Positions 7,035-14,681 of a stretch of DNA of 24,485 nucleotides are shown here, piece by piece. Position numbers and translations under genes: made by a program. Source of the stretch: DASZHC01 sp035938215. GTDB lineage: Bacteria; Verrucomicrobiota; Verrucomicrobiia; Chthoniobacterales; JAFAMB01. The stretch is from positions 1-24,485 of the forward strand of contig DASZHC010000241.1 of NCBI GenBank assembly GCA_035938215.1, in the 5' to 3' direction. A model generated the notes under the pieces. It was not told where the DNA came from. It saw only the letters and a program-made list of their open reading frames with translations, and ran no database searches. Within the stretch, counting starts at the first letter, position 1, and every line of letters starts with the position of its first letter.

Positions 7035-7064
7035 CGGGGTCATGTCTCAATATTCAACATTTGC
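7035..7064 (+). repeat. 30-bp repeat family C, copy 1
   Basis: Begins cggggtcatgtctcaatatt and ends at 7064. It matches 17452-17481 at 28 of 30 positions. It starts 7 nt after the stop of the ABC ATPase gene. The core ATG opens a short frame beginning MSQYSTFA, as does the second copy. It is probably the end of a dispersed palindromic or insertion element; no transposase is present nearby. Confidence 0.65.
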
Positions 7065-7196
7065 GCGGCGACTTGTGCAAGGAACTTGGGACGATCATTG
7101 ATTACGGGCTTGTCTGGACGAGTGTTGCGAGCAACGGCACCTGTTTAGCGCATGTCTACGTTGAGAAATCTGGAGGTCATGATGAGCCTCGTTTTG

Positions 7197-8315
7197 TCAC
7201 TCGACCTTCAATACTTGACGGATTGTCTTTCCGTCTGCCAGCCGGTCAAAGGCCTCGTTCAATTGATCAAACGAAATGATTTCACTCAGCAACTTGTCGA
7301 CCGGTAGTTTGCCTTGCTGATAAAGGCGAATGAAACGCGGGATATCGCGCGCCGGAACGCAGGAACCGAGATAGCTGCCTTTGAGTGTGCGTTCTTCTGC
7401 GGCCAGCTGAACTGCGGGAATCGAAAGCCGATGTTCGGGATGAGGAAGGCTGGCAGTAATTGTTGTGCCGCCACGCTTCGTAATCTCGTAAGCCAATTGC
7501 AGGGCCAATACTGAGCTCGCCATCTCGAAGGCGAAATCCACCCCACCTCCGGTAATCTCACGAATCTCTTGTGCCGCATCCGGTCCCGGCTTGACCGTCC
7601 TGGTAGCTCCTAGGCGCGCAGCGATTTCAAGTTTGCCGGAGCTCGTGTCGACGGCAATGATCTCCGCAGCACCGACGAGATTTGCAGCTAACAAGGCGCT
7701 CAAACCGACGCCTCCAAGACCGACAACCGCCAGAGAGCAACCAGCCGGCACTTTTCCGGTGTTCACGACTGCCCCAACTCCCGTAACGATAGCGCAACCG
7801 AAAAGGGCGGCTTCATGCGCAGGAAGCGAGCGATCAACCTTAACCGCTGATCGCCGGGAAACGACAGCGTATTCGGCATATCCTGAAACACCGATATGAT
7901 GATAAATCGGTCTCTGCCGAGCATGGAGCCGACGCGCTCCAGAAAGCAATGTTCCCGCAAGGTTCGCTCTGGCGCCAGGTTCGCAGAGGGCCGGTCGGCC
8001 TTCCATGCAGGGTATGCAACTGCCGCAGGATGGAACGAATGCCAGCACGACATGATCCCCCGCCTTCAAGTCGGTTACTCCGTCGCCGCACTCCTCAACT
8101 TCGCCGGCCGCTTCGTGACCAAGAACCATGGGCATTGGTCTCGGTCGATCGCCATTGATAACTGAAAGGTCGGAATGACAGAGACCGGTAGCATTGATTT
8201 TTATCAACAGCTCTCCAGGCCCCGGCGGGTCAAGACTGACCTCCTCAAGCTGCAATGGCTGCGAAATCGCGTAAGGGCGCGACAGCCCCATTTCTCGTAA
8301 GACTGCTGCTTTCAT
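7197..8315 (-). CDS. Zinc-dependent alcohol dehydrogenase (MDR superfamily)
   Basis: 372 residues. Catalytic-zinc ligands are Cys46 (TGLCHSD) and His67-Glu68 (GHEAAG), with Cys174 as the likely third ligand. The structural-zinc Cys cluster is 97, 100, 103 and 111 (CGSCIPCMEGRPALC). The Rossmann motif GLGGVG is at 199-204 and Asp223 (AVDTSSGK) should select NAD over NADP. Length and the ~20-residue lobe after Cys111 resemble class III-like enzymes, but without the usual glutathione-specific context. The substrate cannot be told from sequence. It lies 85 nt downstream of larB on the same strand and may be co-transcribed. A palindromic repeat arm sits 16-28 nt before its ATG (8331-8343), which could carry its own regulation. 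Confidence 0.93.
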   Translation of the reverse strand: MKAAVLREMGLSRPYAISQPLQLEEVSLDPPGPGELLIKINATGLCHSDLSVINGDRPRPMPMVLGHEAAGEVEECGDGVTDLKAGDHVVLAFVPSCGSCIPCMEGRPALCEPGARANLAGTLLSGARRLHARQRPIYHHIGVSGYAEYAVVSRRSAVKVDRSLPAHEAALFGCAIVTGVGAVVNTGKVPAGCSLAVVGLGGVGLSALLAANLVGAAEIIAVDTSSGKLEIAARLGATRTVKPGPDAAQEIREITGGGVDFAFEMASSVLALQLAYEITKRGGTTITASLPHPEHRLSIPAVQLAAEERTLKGSYLGSCVPARDIPRFIRLYQQGKLPVDKLLSEIISFDQLNEAFDRLADGKTIRQVLKVE

Positions 8316-8321
8316 ACTTTT

Positions 8322-8350
8322 TAGCGAGGCCGCGCCTCAGACCGGCGAGG
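8322..8350 (-). repeat. REP-like repeat upstream of the alcohol dehydrogenase gene
   Basis: On the plus strand: tagcgaggccgc, then cgcgcctcagacc (8331-8343), then ggcgagg. The 13-mer ggtctgaggcgcg in the gene's sense is identical to 1116-1128 upstream of the sigma-factor gene, in the same orientation relative to the gene, with similar flanks on both sides. Confidence 0.45.
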
Positions 8351-8400
8351 ACTCCTAACCAAATATAGCAAAGCGAATTACTCAGATCGGCGATCAAAAA

Positions 8401-9081
8401 CTAAGCACGGCTTCGGGCGATTTCGCGATTGATCAGCGAGGCCGCGTATGCGGCTCCAAAACCATTGTCTATATTCACGACTGTCACGCCGCCGGCACAG
8501 CTGTTGAGCATTGCGAGCAGCGCTGCAATGCCTCCGAAGCTGGCGCCGTATCCAACGCTTGTGGGAACTGCTATCACAGGCCTGCTCACCAGTCCCGCAA
8601 TTACGCTCGGCAAAGCGCCCTCCATCCCCGCGACAACAATGACAATCGAGCATAAATCGATGCGCTCTTTTGCCGCCAACGCGCGATGAATCCCGGCCAC
8701 ACCAACGTCCTGAATAACCTCGACGCTGTTGCCAAACAGTTCCAGAGCAACCCGAGTCTCCTGGAGAACGGGCCCGTCGGATGTTCCGGCACTGACAACC
8801 GCCACTCTGCCGGGCAGCCTGGGGAGTGGGTCTCGCTCTATGACGATGCACCGTCCGGCCGATTCGAAACGGGCATCCGGCGAAGACTCGCGGACTTTTT
8901 CGTACTGCATCTGGTTTGCGCGCGTCGCTAACGCCACGCCATTTTTTTCGGCAAGCAGCTGCACAATTGAAGCAACCTCCTCGGGGCTTTTGCCCTCCGA
9001 AAACACAGCTTCGGGGAATCCACGCCTTTCAAGCCGCCCAATATCGACCTGAGAAGACCCTAGATCGCAGAACCCAGGCAT
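8401..9081 (-). CDS. larB: LarB, nickel-pincer cofactor biosynthesis (pyridinium-3,5-biscarboxylate synthase)
   Basis: 226 residues. The C-terminal PurE-like domain (~92-220) has the LarB hallmarks SAGTSDGPVLQET (97-109), DVGVAGIHR (125-133), GMEGALPSVIAGL (152-164) and PTSVGYGASFGGIAALL (173-189). The N-terminal domain covers ~10-85 (EVVFSEGKSPEEVASI-like stretch near 25-40). Known role: LarB carboxylates and hydrolyses nicotinate adenine dinucleotide, the first step to the nickel-pincer nucleotide used by lactate racemase and related enzymes. LarC, LarE and LarA are not in this window, so the pathway must continue elsewhere or this copy is solitary. The upstream GNAT gene ends 2 nt before the start, suggesting one transcript. 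Confidence 0.93.
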   Translation of the reverse strand: MPGFCDLGSSQVDIGRLERRGFPEAVFSEGKSPEEVASIVQLLAEKNGVALATRANQMQYEKVRESSPDARFESAGRCIVIERDPLPRLPGRVAVVSAGTSDGPVLQETRVALELFGNSVEVIQDVGVAGIHRALAAKERIDLCSIVIVVAGMEGALPSVIAGLVSRPVIAVPTSVGYGASFGGIAALLAMLNSCAGGVTVVNIDNGFGAAYAASLINREIARSRA

Positions 9082-9083
9082 AA

Positions 9084-9578
9084 CTACGAGCCAGAGTCCG
9101 GCATCCGGATTTTCGCCGCCGGGCCGAAGTAAAGACGCATCGGCACCATATCAGATCGATGGAAGCCGTGTTTCTCAAAGAACGCGATCGAGCTTTCACT
9201 CATCTTATCGGTCAAAAGAGTGATTCGAAGGAAATCTTTCTGTCTCGCGAAGTCGATAGCGTAGTTCAACAACTGGCCACCCATCCCTTGCCGGCGAAAG
9301 TTACTGTTGATGACAAGATCTTCCAGAAGAATGACAAAACCACCTTCGGCGGTGCTGATGGTAAAAAGCAGATTTATCATTCCGATTATCTGATTGGGAC
9401 TTCGCAGCACAAAAATCCTGCCACGGCTGGGCTGCTCCAGGATCAAACGCAGTCCCCGCATCTGGTTTGCATAGTTAGGCCGAAAATCCGACTCCTGCGC
9501 AAAGAGATCCATCAGCAACTCCGTAAGCAAGGGCAGATCCTCAATGGTAGCCGGTTCGATGCGAGTCAATTCGTGCAT
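9084..9578 (-). CDS. GNAT family N-acetyltransferase
   Basis: 164 residues from ATG 9578. Acetyl-CoA-binding motif A is seen as LVINSNFRRQGMGGQLLNYA (R/Q-x-x-G-x-G), preceded by the beta-4 strand GGFVILLEDL. The C-terminal motif is SIAFFEKHGFHRSD, a standard GNAT end. The acyl acceptor is unknown. It starts divergently from plsY with ~175 bp between them and ends 2 nt before larB, so it is probably first in a GNAT-larB(-adh) operon. A TTG start at 9635 would add 19 residues (FASRVHYRFV...) with no family match; ATG 9578 starts right before the first beta strand (LTRIEPATIED) and is preferred. Confidence 0.88.
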   Translation of the reverse strand: MHELTRIEPATIEDLPLLTELLMDLFAQESDFRPNYANQMRGLRLILEQPSRGRIFVLRSPNQIIGMINLLFTISTAEGGFVILLEDLVINSNFRRQGMGGQLLNYAIDFARQKDFLRITLLTDKMSESSIAFFEKHGFHRSDMVPMRLYFGPAAKIRMPDSGS

Positions 9579-9752
9579 GCGAATAAGAATTATTACAAAA
9601 CGATAATGAACTCGGGAAGCGAATTTCCTTTGCAATTCCGGCGAAAACTCTCGACCCCAGCAAACCCCTCAGCGCAATCTGAGAACGTGGCCGACGGTTT
9701 GCAAACGATCGCATAAAATGGAAGAGCTATTTACCTGCATCACCTGTTTTCT

Positions 9753-10373
9753 ATGATCTTGCTGATAATCGCCCTCTTTAGTTATCTGATCGGATCGATT
9801 CCAAGTGGCTACCTGGTTGCCAAAAGTCAGGGCATCGACATTCGCCAGCACGGCAGCAAAAATATTGGGGCAACAAACGTGCTACGGGTCATGGGTAAAA
9901 AATGGGGCTACTTGGTATTTTTTTGTGATTCGTTTAAAGGGTTCGCGTCTGTGAAGCTGGGCGCTTTGATTGCGGCGCACGCCCTCCTAAGCCCCGTTCT
10001 CGGGAGCGTCATCGCCGCGATTGCTTGTATATTGGGACACAACTACACTATCTGGCTCCGCTTCAAGGGGGGCAAAGGGATTGCCACCTCTGGCGGTGTC
10101 GTGTTGGCCTTGTTCCCGGTACTGGTTGTTCTCTGCGTCGCAGTGATTTGGTTCGTAGTTTTCTTTGCGGGGCGATACGTTTCTCTTGCTTCGATCGCGG
10201 CCGCCGTAGCGTTGCCGTGCGTAGTTTTTCTCGCAACCGGTAAAAATGGTTCAGATTTTTGGATCCTGTTCGGCTTTTCGGCCCTGATTGGAGCACTTGC
10301 CATTTGGCGGCACCAATCCAACATCGGACGCCTTCTAAAGGGTACGGAGTCAAGATTCGGCAAGAAATCGTGA
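9753..10373 (+). CDS. plsY: Glycerol-3-phosphate acyltransferase PlsY
   Basis: 206 residues, typical for PlsY. It uses acyl-phosphate to acylate sn-glycerol 3-phosphate, giving lysophosphatidate at the inner membrane. Three conserved motifs are seen: GSIPSGYLVAK (~14-24), GSKNIGATNVLR (~35-46, loop binding phosphate) and HNYTIWLRFKGGKGIATSGG (~98-117). About six hydrophobic segments are spread through the protein. gpsA, which makes the glycerol-3-phosphate substrate, follows on the same strand after ~150 bp, a common functional pairing. Confidence 0.95.
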   Translation: MILLIIALFSYLIGSIPSGYLVAKSQGIDIRQHGSKNIGATNVLRVMGKKWGYLVFFCDSFKGFASVKLGALIAAHALLSPVLGSVIAAIACILGHNYTIWLRFKGGKGIATSGGVVLALFPVLVVLCVAVIWFVVFFAGRYVSLASIAAAVALPCVVFLATGKNGSDFWILFGFSALIGALAIWRHQSNIGRLLKGTESRFGKKS

Positions 10374-10524
10374 TCACTCCGGGATTTGCGTCCGGACTAT
10401 CAGGGATCCCCTGTTCTCGGCGCTCGCACCTTGAAGAAGAGGCAACTGACCTGCGGCGAAAGACGGCGGTATGCCTCTTACTTATGACTCGATGCACTGG
10501 TTTGAAAGGAGACAGCGTTACTTC

Positions 10525-11523
10525 ATGGCCAGGGTCTCGATAGTTGGGGCGGGCGGCTGGGGAACAGCGCTCGCTGTGCTTATTGCGAACAACGGGTACA
10601 ATGTTTGCCTTTGGAGCCGGCATGCAGAATTTGCCGATACTTTAAATCGCGAGCGGAATAACCATCGGTACCTTCCCGGAGTCTTGATTCCTGCGTCGGT
10701 CGTCATCACAAGTGAACTGGCCGAGGCGGCGAACGCAGAGACAATCCTTTTTGCGACGCCTTCGACAGCTCTACGGACTCTTTCTCAATCATTGGTTTCG
10801 TCCGCTTCCCCTGGCTCTACCGCCGTAATCGTTTCGGCCGTGAAAGGTTTGGAAAAAGGAACAGGTCTCAGAATGAGCGAGATTCTCGCTTCGATCTTCC
10901 CGGGACGCCCGATTGCAGTGCTATCCGGCCCGAATCATGCCGCCGAAGTTGCGCGATCGGTCCCGACCGCTTCGGTAATCGGCACTCCCTCTGAAGAGAT
11001 AGGAAAACATCTGCAGAGAATCATTTCGACTAAGACATTCAGGACTTACACCAGCTCAGATCTTGTAGGGATCGAAGTCGGCGGCGCGTTGAAAAATATT
11101 TTCGCGATTGCCGCGGGCATCGGAGATGGTCTCGGTCTGGGTGACAACTCAAAAGCGGCTCTGATCACGCGATCTCTCGCCGAATTGATCCGACTCGGAT
11201 CGGCGCTTGGAGGGAAGCGGGAAACCTTTCAAGGACTCAGCGGTGTTGGTGATTTGGTGGTCACATGCTTTGGCCGCCATAGCCGGAACCGAAGAGTCGG
11301 CGAGCGCCTGGGGCGCGGAGAAACGCTCGGTCAAATACAGCATTCCATGCAAATGGTAGCCGAAGGTGTTCCGACAACGAAAAGCGCGAGGGAATGCGCG
11401 TTGAAGCTTGAGGTCAAGACGCCAATCATCGACGAGGTCTATTCGATTTTGTATGAAAACGCCCCACCATCCGAGGCAATCGAACGATTATTGAAACGCG
11501 AGCTCCGGCCCGAGGAAGACTGA
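10525..11523 (+). CDS. gpsA: NAD(P)-dependent glycerol-3-phosphate dehydrogenase
   Basis: 332 residues from ATG 10525. The N-terminal Rossmann motif is VSIVGAGGWGTALA (4-17). SGPNHAAEVA corresponds to the family's 'GPSFA.E' segment; VGGALKNIFAIAAGIGDGL carries the catalytic Lys. Then FQGLSGVGDLVVTCFGRHSRNR includes the substrate-binding 'SRN' and the GDL..T motif. The enzyme reduces dihydroxyacetone phosphate to glycerol 3-phosphate for phospholipids. An AAGGAG at 10506-10511 precedes the start by 13 nt. Alternative starts (10471, 10492) would place residues before the canonical Rossmann beta strand. The 150 nt after plsY hold no clear gene; the two are probably co-transcribed. Confidence 0.95.
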   Translation: MARVSIVGAGGWGTALAVLIANNGYNVCLWSRHAEFADTLNRERNNHRYLPGVLIPASVVITSELAEAANAETILFATPSTALRTLSQSLVSSASPGSTAVIVSAVKGLEKGTGLRMSEILASIFPGRPIAVLSGPNHAAEVARSVPTASVIGTPSEEIGKHLQRIISTKTFRTYTSSDLVGIEVGGALKNIFAIAAGIGDGLGLGDNSKAALITRSLAELIRLGSALGGKRETFQGLSGVGDLVVTCFGRHSRNRRVGERLGRGETLGQIQHSMQMVAEGVPTTKSARECALKLEVKTPIIDEVYSILYENAPPSEAIERLLKRELRPEED

Positions 11524-11608
11524 GCGCAGGAATGGACGCCATTGCCGGCCGATTTCCTGGAGGGGCCCGTTGCTCCGGCACCGTCAAACGTAACTCACTA
11601 TCGGCGAT

Positions 11609-12253
11609 TCACTTCAGGCTAAACCAAACAAGCTCTTCAATGAGATGACACAATCGCGTGGCCAGCTTTTCCCGCAAGACAAGCATCCGTCCGGCAAAAT
11701 GGACCGCATGAAAAACATCCTCAGGAGCTTGTAGCTTTCCACTGACAAATACACTTGGGAGAGCTTCATCCGCTCGGTCCGAAATCATTCTTGCCGTCAG
11801 CAATGGGATAGCAAGTTTGCGACAGATTGTCGCTACCCGCTCAGTCTCCATATCGATTGCCAGTATATTGCCTTGGAGTCTCAGACGTGCCTTCGTTTCG
11901 GGTCCGGCAATCCCGGTCACGCTGACTAGGTTGCCGCTGGCAGAAAAAACATGGCTGGTACCGACAAGCACTTCCGGAGAAGAATAATTTTTTGCCAAAA
12001 CGAAATCGCCCGCCTCGAGGAGTGAGCGAATCCCGCCGGCAAAACCGGAATTGATAATCAAATGAGGCCTCAACTCCGCAACGGTGCGCTCGAACAACTC
12101 GAGGTTTTCAACTCCAACTCCAAGCCAGCAGACAGCTATTTCCTGTGTTCCTATGTGGCCGAGAACCAACCCATTTCTGACAGCGCGACGAGTCAGCCTC
12201 CTGACAAATGCAGCTCCCTCCTGCCGCAGAGCAAAAGTCACTAATTTTCCCAC
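11609..12253 (-). CDS. Nucleoside phosphorylase / MTA-SAH nucleosidase superfamily protein
   Basis: 214 residues, GTG start. Superfamily landmarks: the early strand LVTFALRQEGAAF, GVGVENLE (~46-53), INSGFAGGI (~68-76), AIDMETERVATICR (~132-145, the 'EME' ribose-contact segment) and ARMISDRADE (~155-164, with the Asp that normally protonates the purine). This fits PNP_UDP_1 enzymes such as Mtn or the hopanoid-associated phosphorylases. Divergence from classical Mtn (DMET for VEME, short length) makes substrate assignment unsafe. A good ribosome site (GGGGAG, ~4 nt away) supports the GTG start. It follows the membrane-anchored unknown by 14 nt, and faces gpsA convergently. Confidence 0.8.
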   Translation of the reverse strand: MGKLVTFALRQEGAAFVRRLTRRAVRNGLVLGHIGTQEIAVCWLGVGVENLELFERTVAELRPHLIINSGFAGGIRSLLEAGDFVLAKNYSSPEVLVGTSHVFSASGNLVSVTGIAGPETKARLRLQGNILAIDMETERVATICRKLAIPLLTARMISDRADEALPSVFVSGKLQAPEDVFHAVHFAGRMLVLREKLATRLCHLIEELVWFSLK

Positions 12254-12267
12254 GCCGCTCCCCTCTG

Positions 12268-12717
12268 TCAGCTCTGAAACGTCAGCCTTATTTCTACAAG
12301 AGAAACCCTCCCTTCACCATCCGACTCTGTTCCCCCAGCGGCTTCTTTCTCAGGATGTTTGACCGCTTCAACAAACTGGTTCGCTAAGCGAGACGAAATT
12401 TGCGCCAGTACCTCCGTCCCCTTTTCGTCTTCGGTAGCGACAATCGCCGTACCACCAAATTTTGCTGCCAGGTCCTTGATTCTTTCGACTTCCTTGTCGA
12501 GCTTGTCACGCTCGATCGATAACTCGACCTCCACATCGGTCAGCGGTGGAACGCCCATATTTCTTTGCGCAGTATTTCTCAGCAAATCCTGGAGTTTGGA
12601 AGTGTCGGGCGGCGGTTCCGATTTGGATGGAGCGAAAATGATCAACCCGCTTCCGGCCAGAAGGCCGGCGAGGAATACCGCCGCGAGCACAAAAAAATTG
12701 CGTTGATCTTTGAGCAT
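12268..12717 (-). CDS. Membrane-anchored hypothetical protein
   Basis: 149 residues; not recognised. One N-terminal hydrophobic helix (~8-29, FFVLAAVFLAGLLAGSGLII) would anchor it to the inner membrane, followed by a proline-rich linker (SEPPPDTSK). A charged helical stretch, likely coiled coil, spans ~63-88 (VELSIERDKLDKEVERIKDL). The rest is a soluble region of ~60 residues ending in a beta-like VSLVEIRLTFQS. It starts divergently from hldD with overlapping 5' ends and is followed by the nucleosidase-like gene after 14 nt, probably in one transcript. Coding potential is supported by the domain-like layout and adjacent spacing, not by family recognition. Confidence 0.7.
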   Translation of the reverse strand: MLKDQRNFFVLAAVFLAGLLAGSGLIIFAPSKSEPPPDTSKLQDLLRNTAQRNMGVPPLTDVEVELSIERDKLDKEVERIKDLAAKFGGTAIVATEDEKGTEVLAQISSRLANQFVEAVKHPEKEAAGGTESDGEGRVSLVEIRLTFQS

Positions 12718-12769
12718 TCAGGATCTTTTGATTGCGCAATCAACGTCCATTGTGGCGAGATTTCAAATT

Positions 12770-13768
12770 GTGAATGAATTAGGTCGAGGCAGGATACTGG
12801 TTACCGGCGGGGCAGGCTTCATAGGAAGCGCTCTCATCTGGGCCCTCAACAAGCTCGGACTGGACAATATCCTTGTTTCGGATCAACTCTCCAATGACGA
12901 GAAATGGCTTAATCTTGCCCCGCTGAAATTCGACGATTATATCGCGGCGGAAGCGCTTCTCAAAAAAGTCGACGGCTACAGGTACCCGCTGAGAGAAATC
13001 GCCTGGGTTTTCCATCTCGGTGCCTGCTCCTCAACGACCGAACGCGATGTCGGCTACCTGATGGAAAATAACTACCATTATACTGCGATTCTATGCAATT
13101 GGGCTTTGCAAATCAAAGCGCGGTTTATCTACGCCTCGTCCGCGGCCACCTACGGCGACGGTTCGATGGGAATGAAGGATGACGAGGTCGGCATCGGATC
13201 GTTGCGACCGCTGAATGCCTACGGGTTTTCAAAACAACTTTTTGATTTGTTTGCGCGGAGACGAGGCCTCTTGTCAAAGACCGTTGGATTAAAATATTTC
13301 AACGTCTATGGCCCGAATGAGTGGCACAAGGGAGACATGCGCAGCCTCGTCAGCAAAGCGTTTGATCAGGTGCGCGAAACCGGAAAAATCCGGTTGTTCA
13401 AAAGTTACAAACCTGAGTTTAGAGACGGCGAACAAATGCGCGATTTCCTCTACGTGAAAGATGCGGTCGAGATGACGCTCCATCTTGCAACGGCGCCCAA
13501 GGCAAATGGTCTTTTCAATCTCGGATCGGGCCAGGCGCGTACCTGGATTGACCTCGCCAACGCCGTCTTTGCTGCGCTGGAGCAGACCCCGAAGATCGAG
13601 TTTATCGAAATGCCTGAAACGATCCGGGACAGATACCAATACTATACACAAGCTTCCATTGAAAAGCTGAAGGCAACCGGATACCAAGGGCCGCAGTTTA
13701 CCTTGGAAGGAGCAGTAAAAGATTACGTCCAAAACTATTTGTTACCTCGCAAGCACTTGGAGGTCTGA
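12770..13768 (+). CDS. hldD: ADP-L-glycero-D-manno-heptose 6-epimerase
   Basis: 332 residues from GTG 12770. An SDR-type Rossmann motif VTGGAGFIGSALIWALN opens the protein. FHLGACSSTTE (~71-81 of the mature frame), ASSAATYGDGS and YGFSKQLFD (catalytic YxxxK) follow; KYFNVYGPNEWHKGDMRS is diagnostic for the heptose epimerase, as is QMRDFLYVKD. It converts ADP-D-glycero-D-manno-heptose to the L-glycero form used in the LPS inner core, so the organism makes heptose-containing LPS. Start choice is open: TTG 12710, GTG 12752 and GTG 12770 are all in frame. The last is nearest to the canonical N-terminus. The two upstream starts would overlap or abut the divergent gene's start at 12717. Confidence 0.94.
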   Translation: MNELGRGRILVTGGAGFIGSALIWALNKLGLDNILVSDQLSNDEKWLNLAPLKFDDYIAAEALLKKVDGYRYPLREIAWVFHLGACSSTTERDVGYLMENNYHYTAILCNWALQIKARFIYASSAATYGDGSMGMKDDEVGIGSLRPLNAYGFSKQLFDLFARRRGLLSKTVGLKYFNVYGPNEWHKGDMRSLVSKAFDQVRETGKIRLFKSYKPEFRDGEQMRDFLYVKDAVEMTLHLATAPKANGLFNLGSGQARTWIDLANAVFAALEQTPKIEFIEMPETIRDRYQYYTQASIEKLKATGYQGPQFTLEGAVKDYVQNYLLPRKHLEV

Positions 13769-13780
13769 CCGAAACGATCC

Positions 13781-13915
13781 AGTGCACCGTCTCCTAAATC
13801 CCTTGGGCTTCGTTGCGTTCAAAATGCGGCGGGATGGGATGGGCGCTTCGCTCGCGCCTTGAAAAACAGCCAACGACCTGCGGCGAAACCAAAGGGATTT
13901 AGGAGACGGTGCACT
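13781..13915. repeat. Palindromic repeat family A, copy 1
   Basis: A 135-bp element with perfect 24-bp terminal inverted repeats beginning agtgcaccgtctcctaaatc (left 13781-13804; right arm 13892-13915 in reverse complement). The inner part includes ggcgcttcgctcgcgcc and gaaaaacagccaacgacctg. In reverse complement, its right ~75 bp are nearly identical to the left part of the copy at 15526. No ORF lies inside, so it is a non-coding MITE- or REP-like element. It starts 12 nt after the hldD stop. Confidence 0.85.
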
Positions 13916-13977
13916 AGCAAGATAATCGGTTCTGTCAAAAGGCCTGCCATTTTCCGAGCGATCAACGCGGAATCCCG

Positions 13978-14538
13978 CTACAGCCGCGCAAACAGTAGGG
14001 CTACATAGAGCAAGAACAGCAAAACCATAGCGGGCGCCAGCAGCTTGTGAAGCCACTCCTGCCGAGTGATCGCGGCTACAATCGCCGCCACGCCAAAGAT
14101 CGATAGAAACATCGAGTCAATCTGACCGGGCAGATGCCCGTAGAGCGCGAGCTCTTTCGCCAGACTGAAGAAGACGCTCCCAAACACCGCACCGAAGAAC
14201 CAGGTTCTATGCGCAAAATAGTGTTCGCGAAGGTCGACGATGGCATCCCCATTGACGTTTGGCAGGACCAGAGCCGCGACCATGTACATGCTGATTACCT
14301 GCAGCATGATGACAAGCAGCGCCACGAACGTCCAATTGGCCCGCGTCCGCATGCTGAAACTCGCCCACCACGCCTGAATGGCTATGAGCAATGCGAACCC
14401 GGCCCATATCAAAGTCGGGGGATAGAGTTTCACCTTTGCCCTGGCCAGGATCAGCCCACGAAAGCCTTGCAGAACTTGCGTGATCGCCAACCCGAGGACA
14501 ATCGCGAGCAGGACCGAGATGTAGCTGAAAGATTCCAC
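13978..14538 (-). CDS. Six-helix integral membrane protein, unknown function
   Basis: 186 residues, GTG start; not assigned to a named family. About six hydrophobic helices: ~4-23, 42-62, 70-92, 112-132, 144-160 and 165-185, linked by short loops. A conserved-looking loop VDLREHYFAHRTWFFGAVFG lies between helices 3 and 4, and the N-terminus ESFSYISVLLAIVLGLAITQ resembles a recurrent small membrane family in soil bacteria (recalled, not searched). It is the last of two minus-strand genes lying between the two family-A repeats; the pentapeptide gene ends ~140 bp upstream. No ribosome site is obvious. Confidence 0.75.
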   Translation of the reverse strand: MESFSYISVLLAIVLGLAITQVLQGFRGLILARAKVKLYPPTLIWAGFALLIAIQAWWASFSMRTRANWTFVALLVIMLQVISMYMVAALVLPNVNGDAIVDLREHYFAHRTWFFGAVFGSVFFSLAKELALYGHLPGQIDSMFLSIFGVAAIVAAITRQEWLHKLLAPAMVLLFLLYVALLFARL

Positions 14539-14681
14539 AGCGCAGAGTCTAGCCCAACTTTAGCCCACAAGACTCACGAATTATTTGCCGCACTTTCTGT
14601 CAATGAAAGAATTCTCCCACCGACTCGCCGGGCCTGCATTGATAGCTCGGCAAGTATGTCGCCCAGGTCGGTTCCCCTTCG

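Noticed and set aside
10063..10623. 186-residue open frame on the minus strand
   Set aside because: Antisense to plsY and the start of gpsA; rich in Arg, Pro and Ser without any domain.
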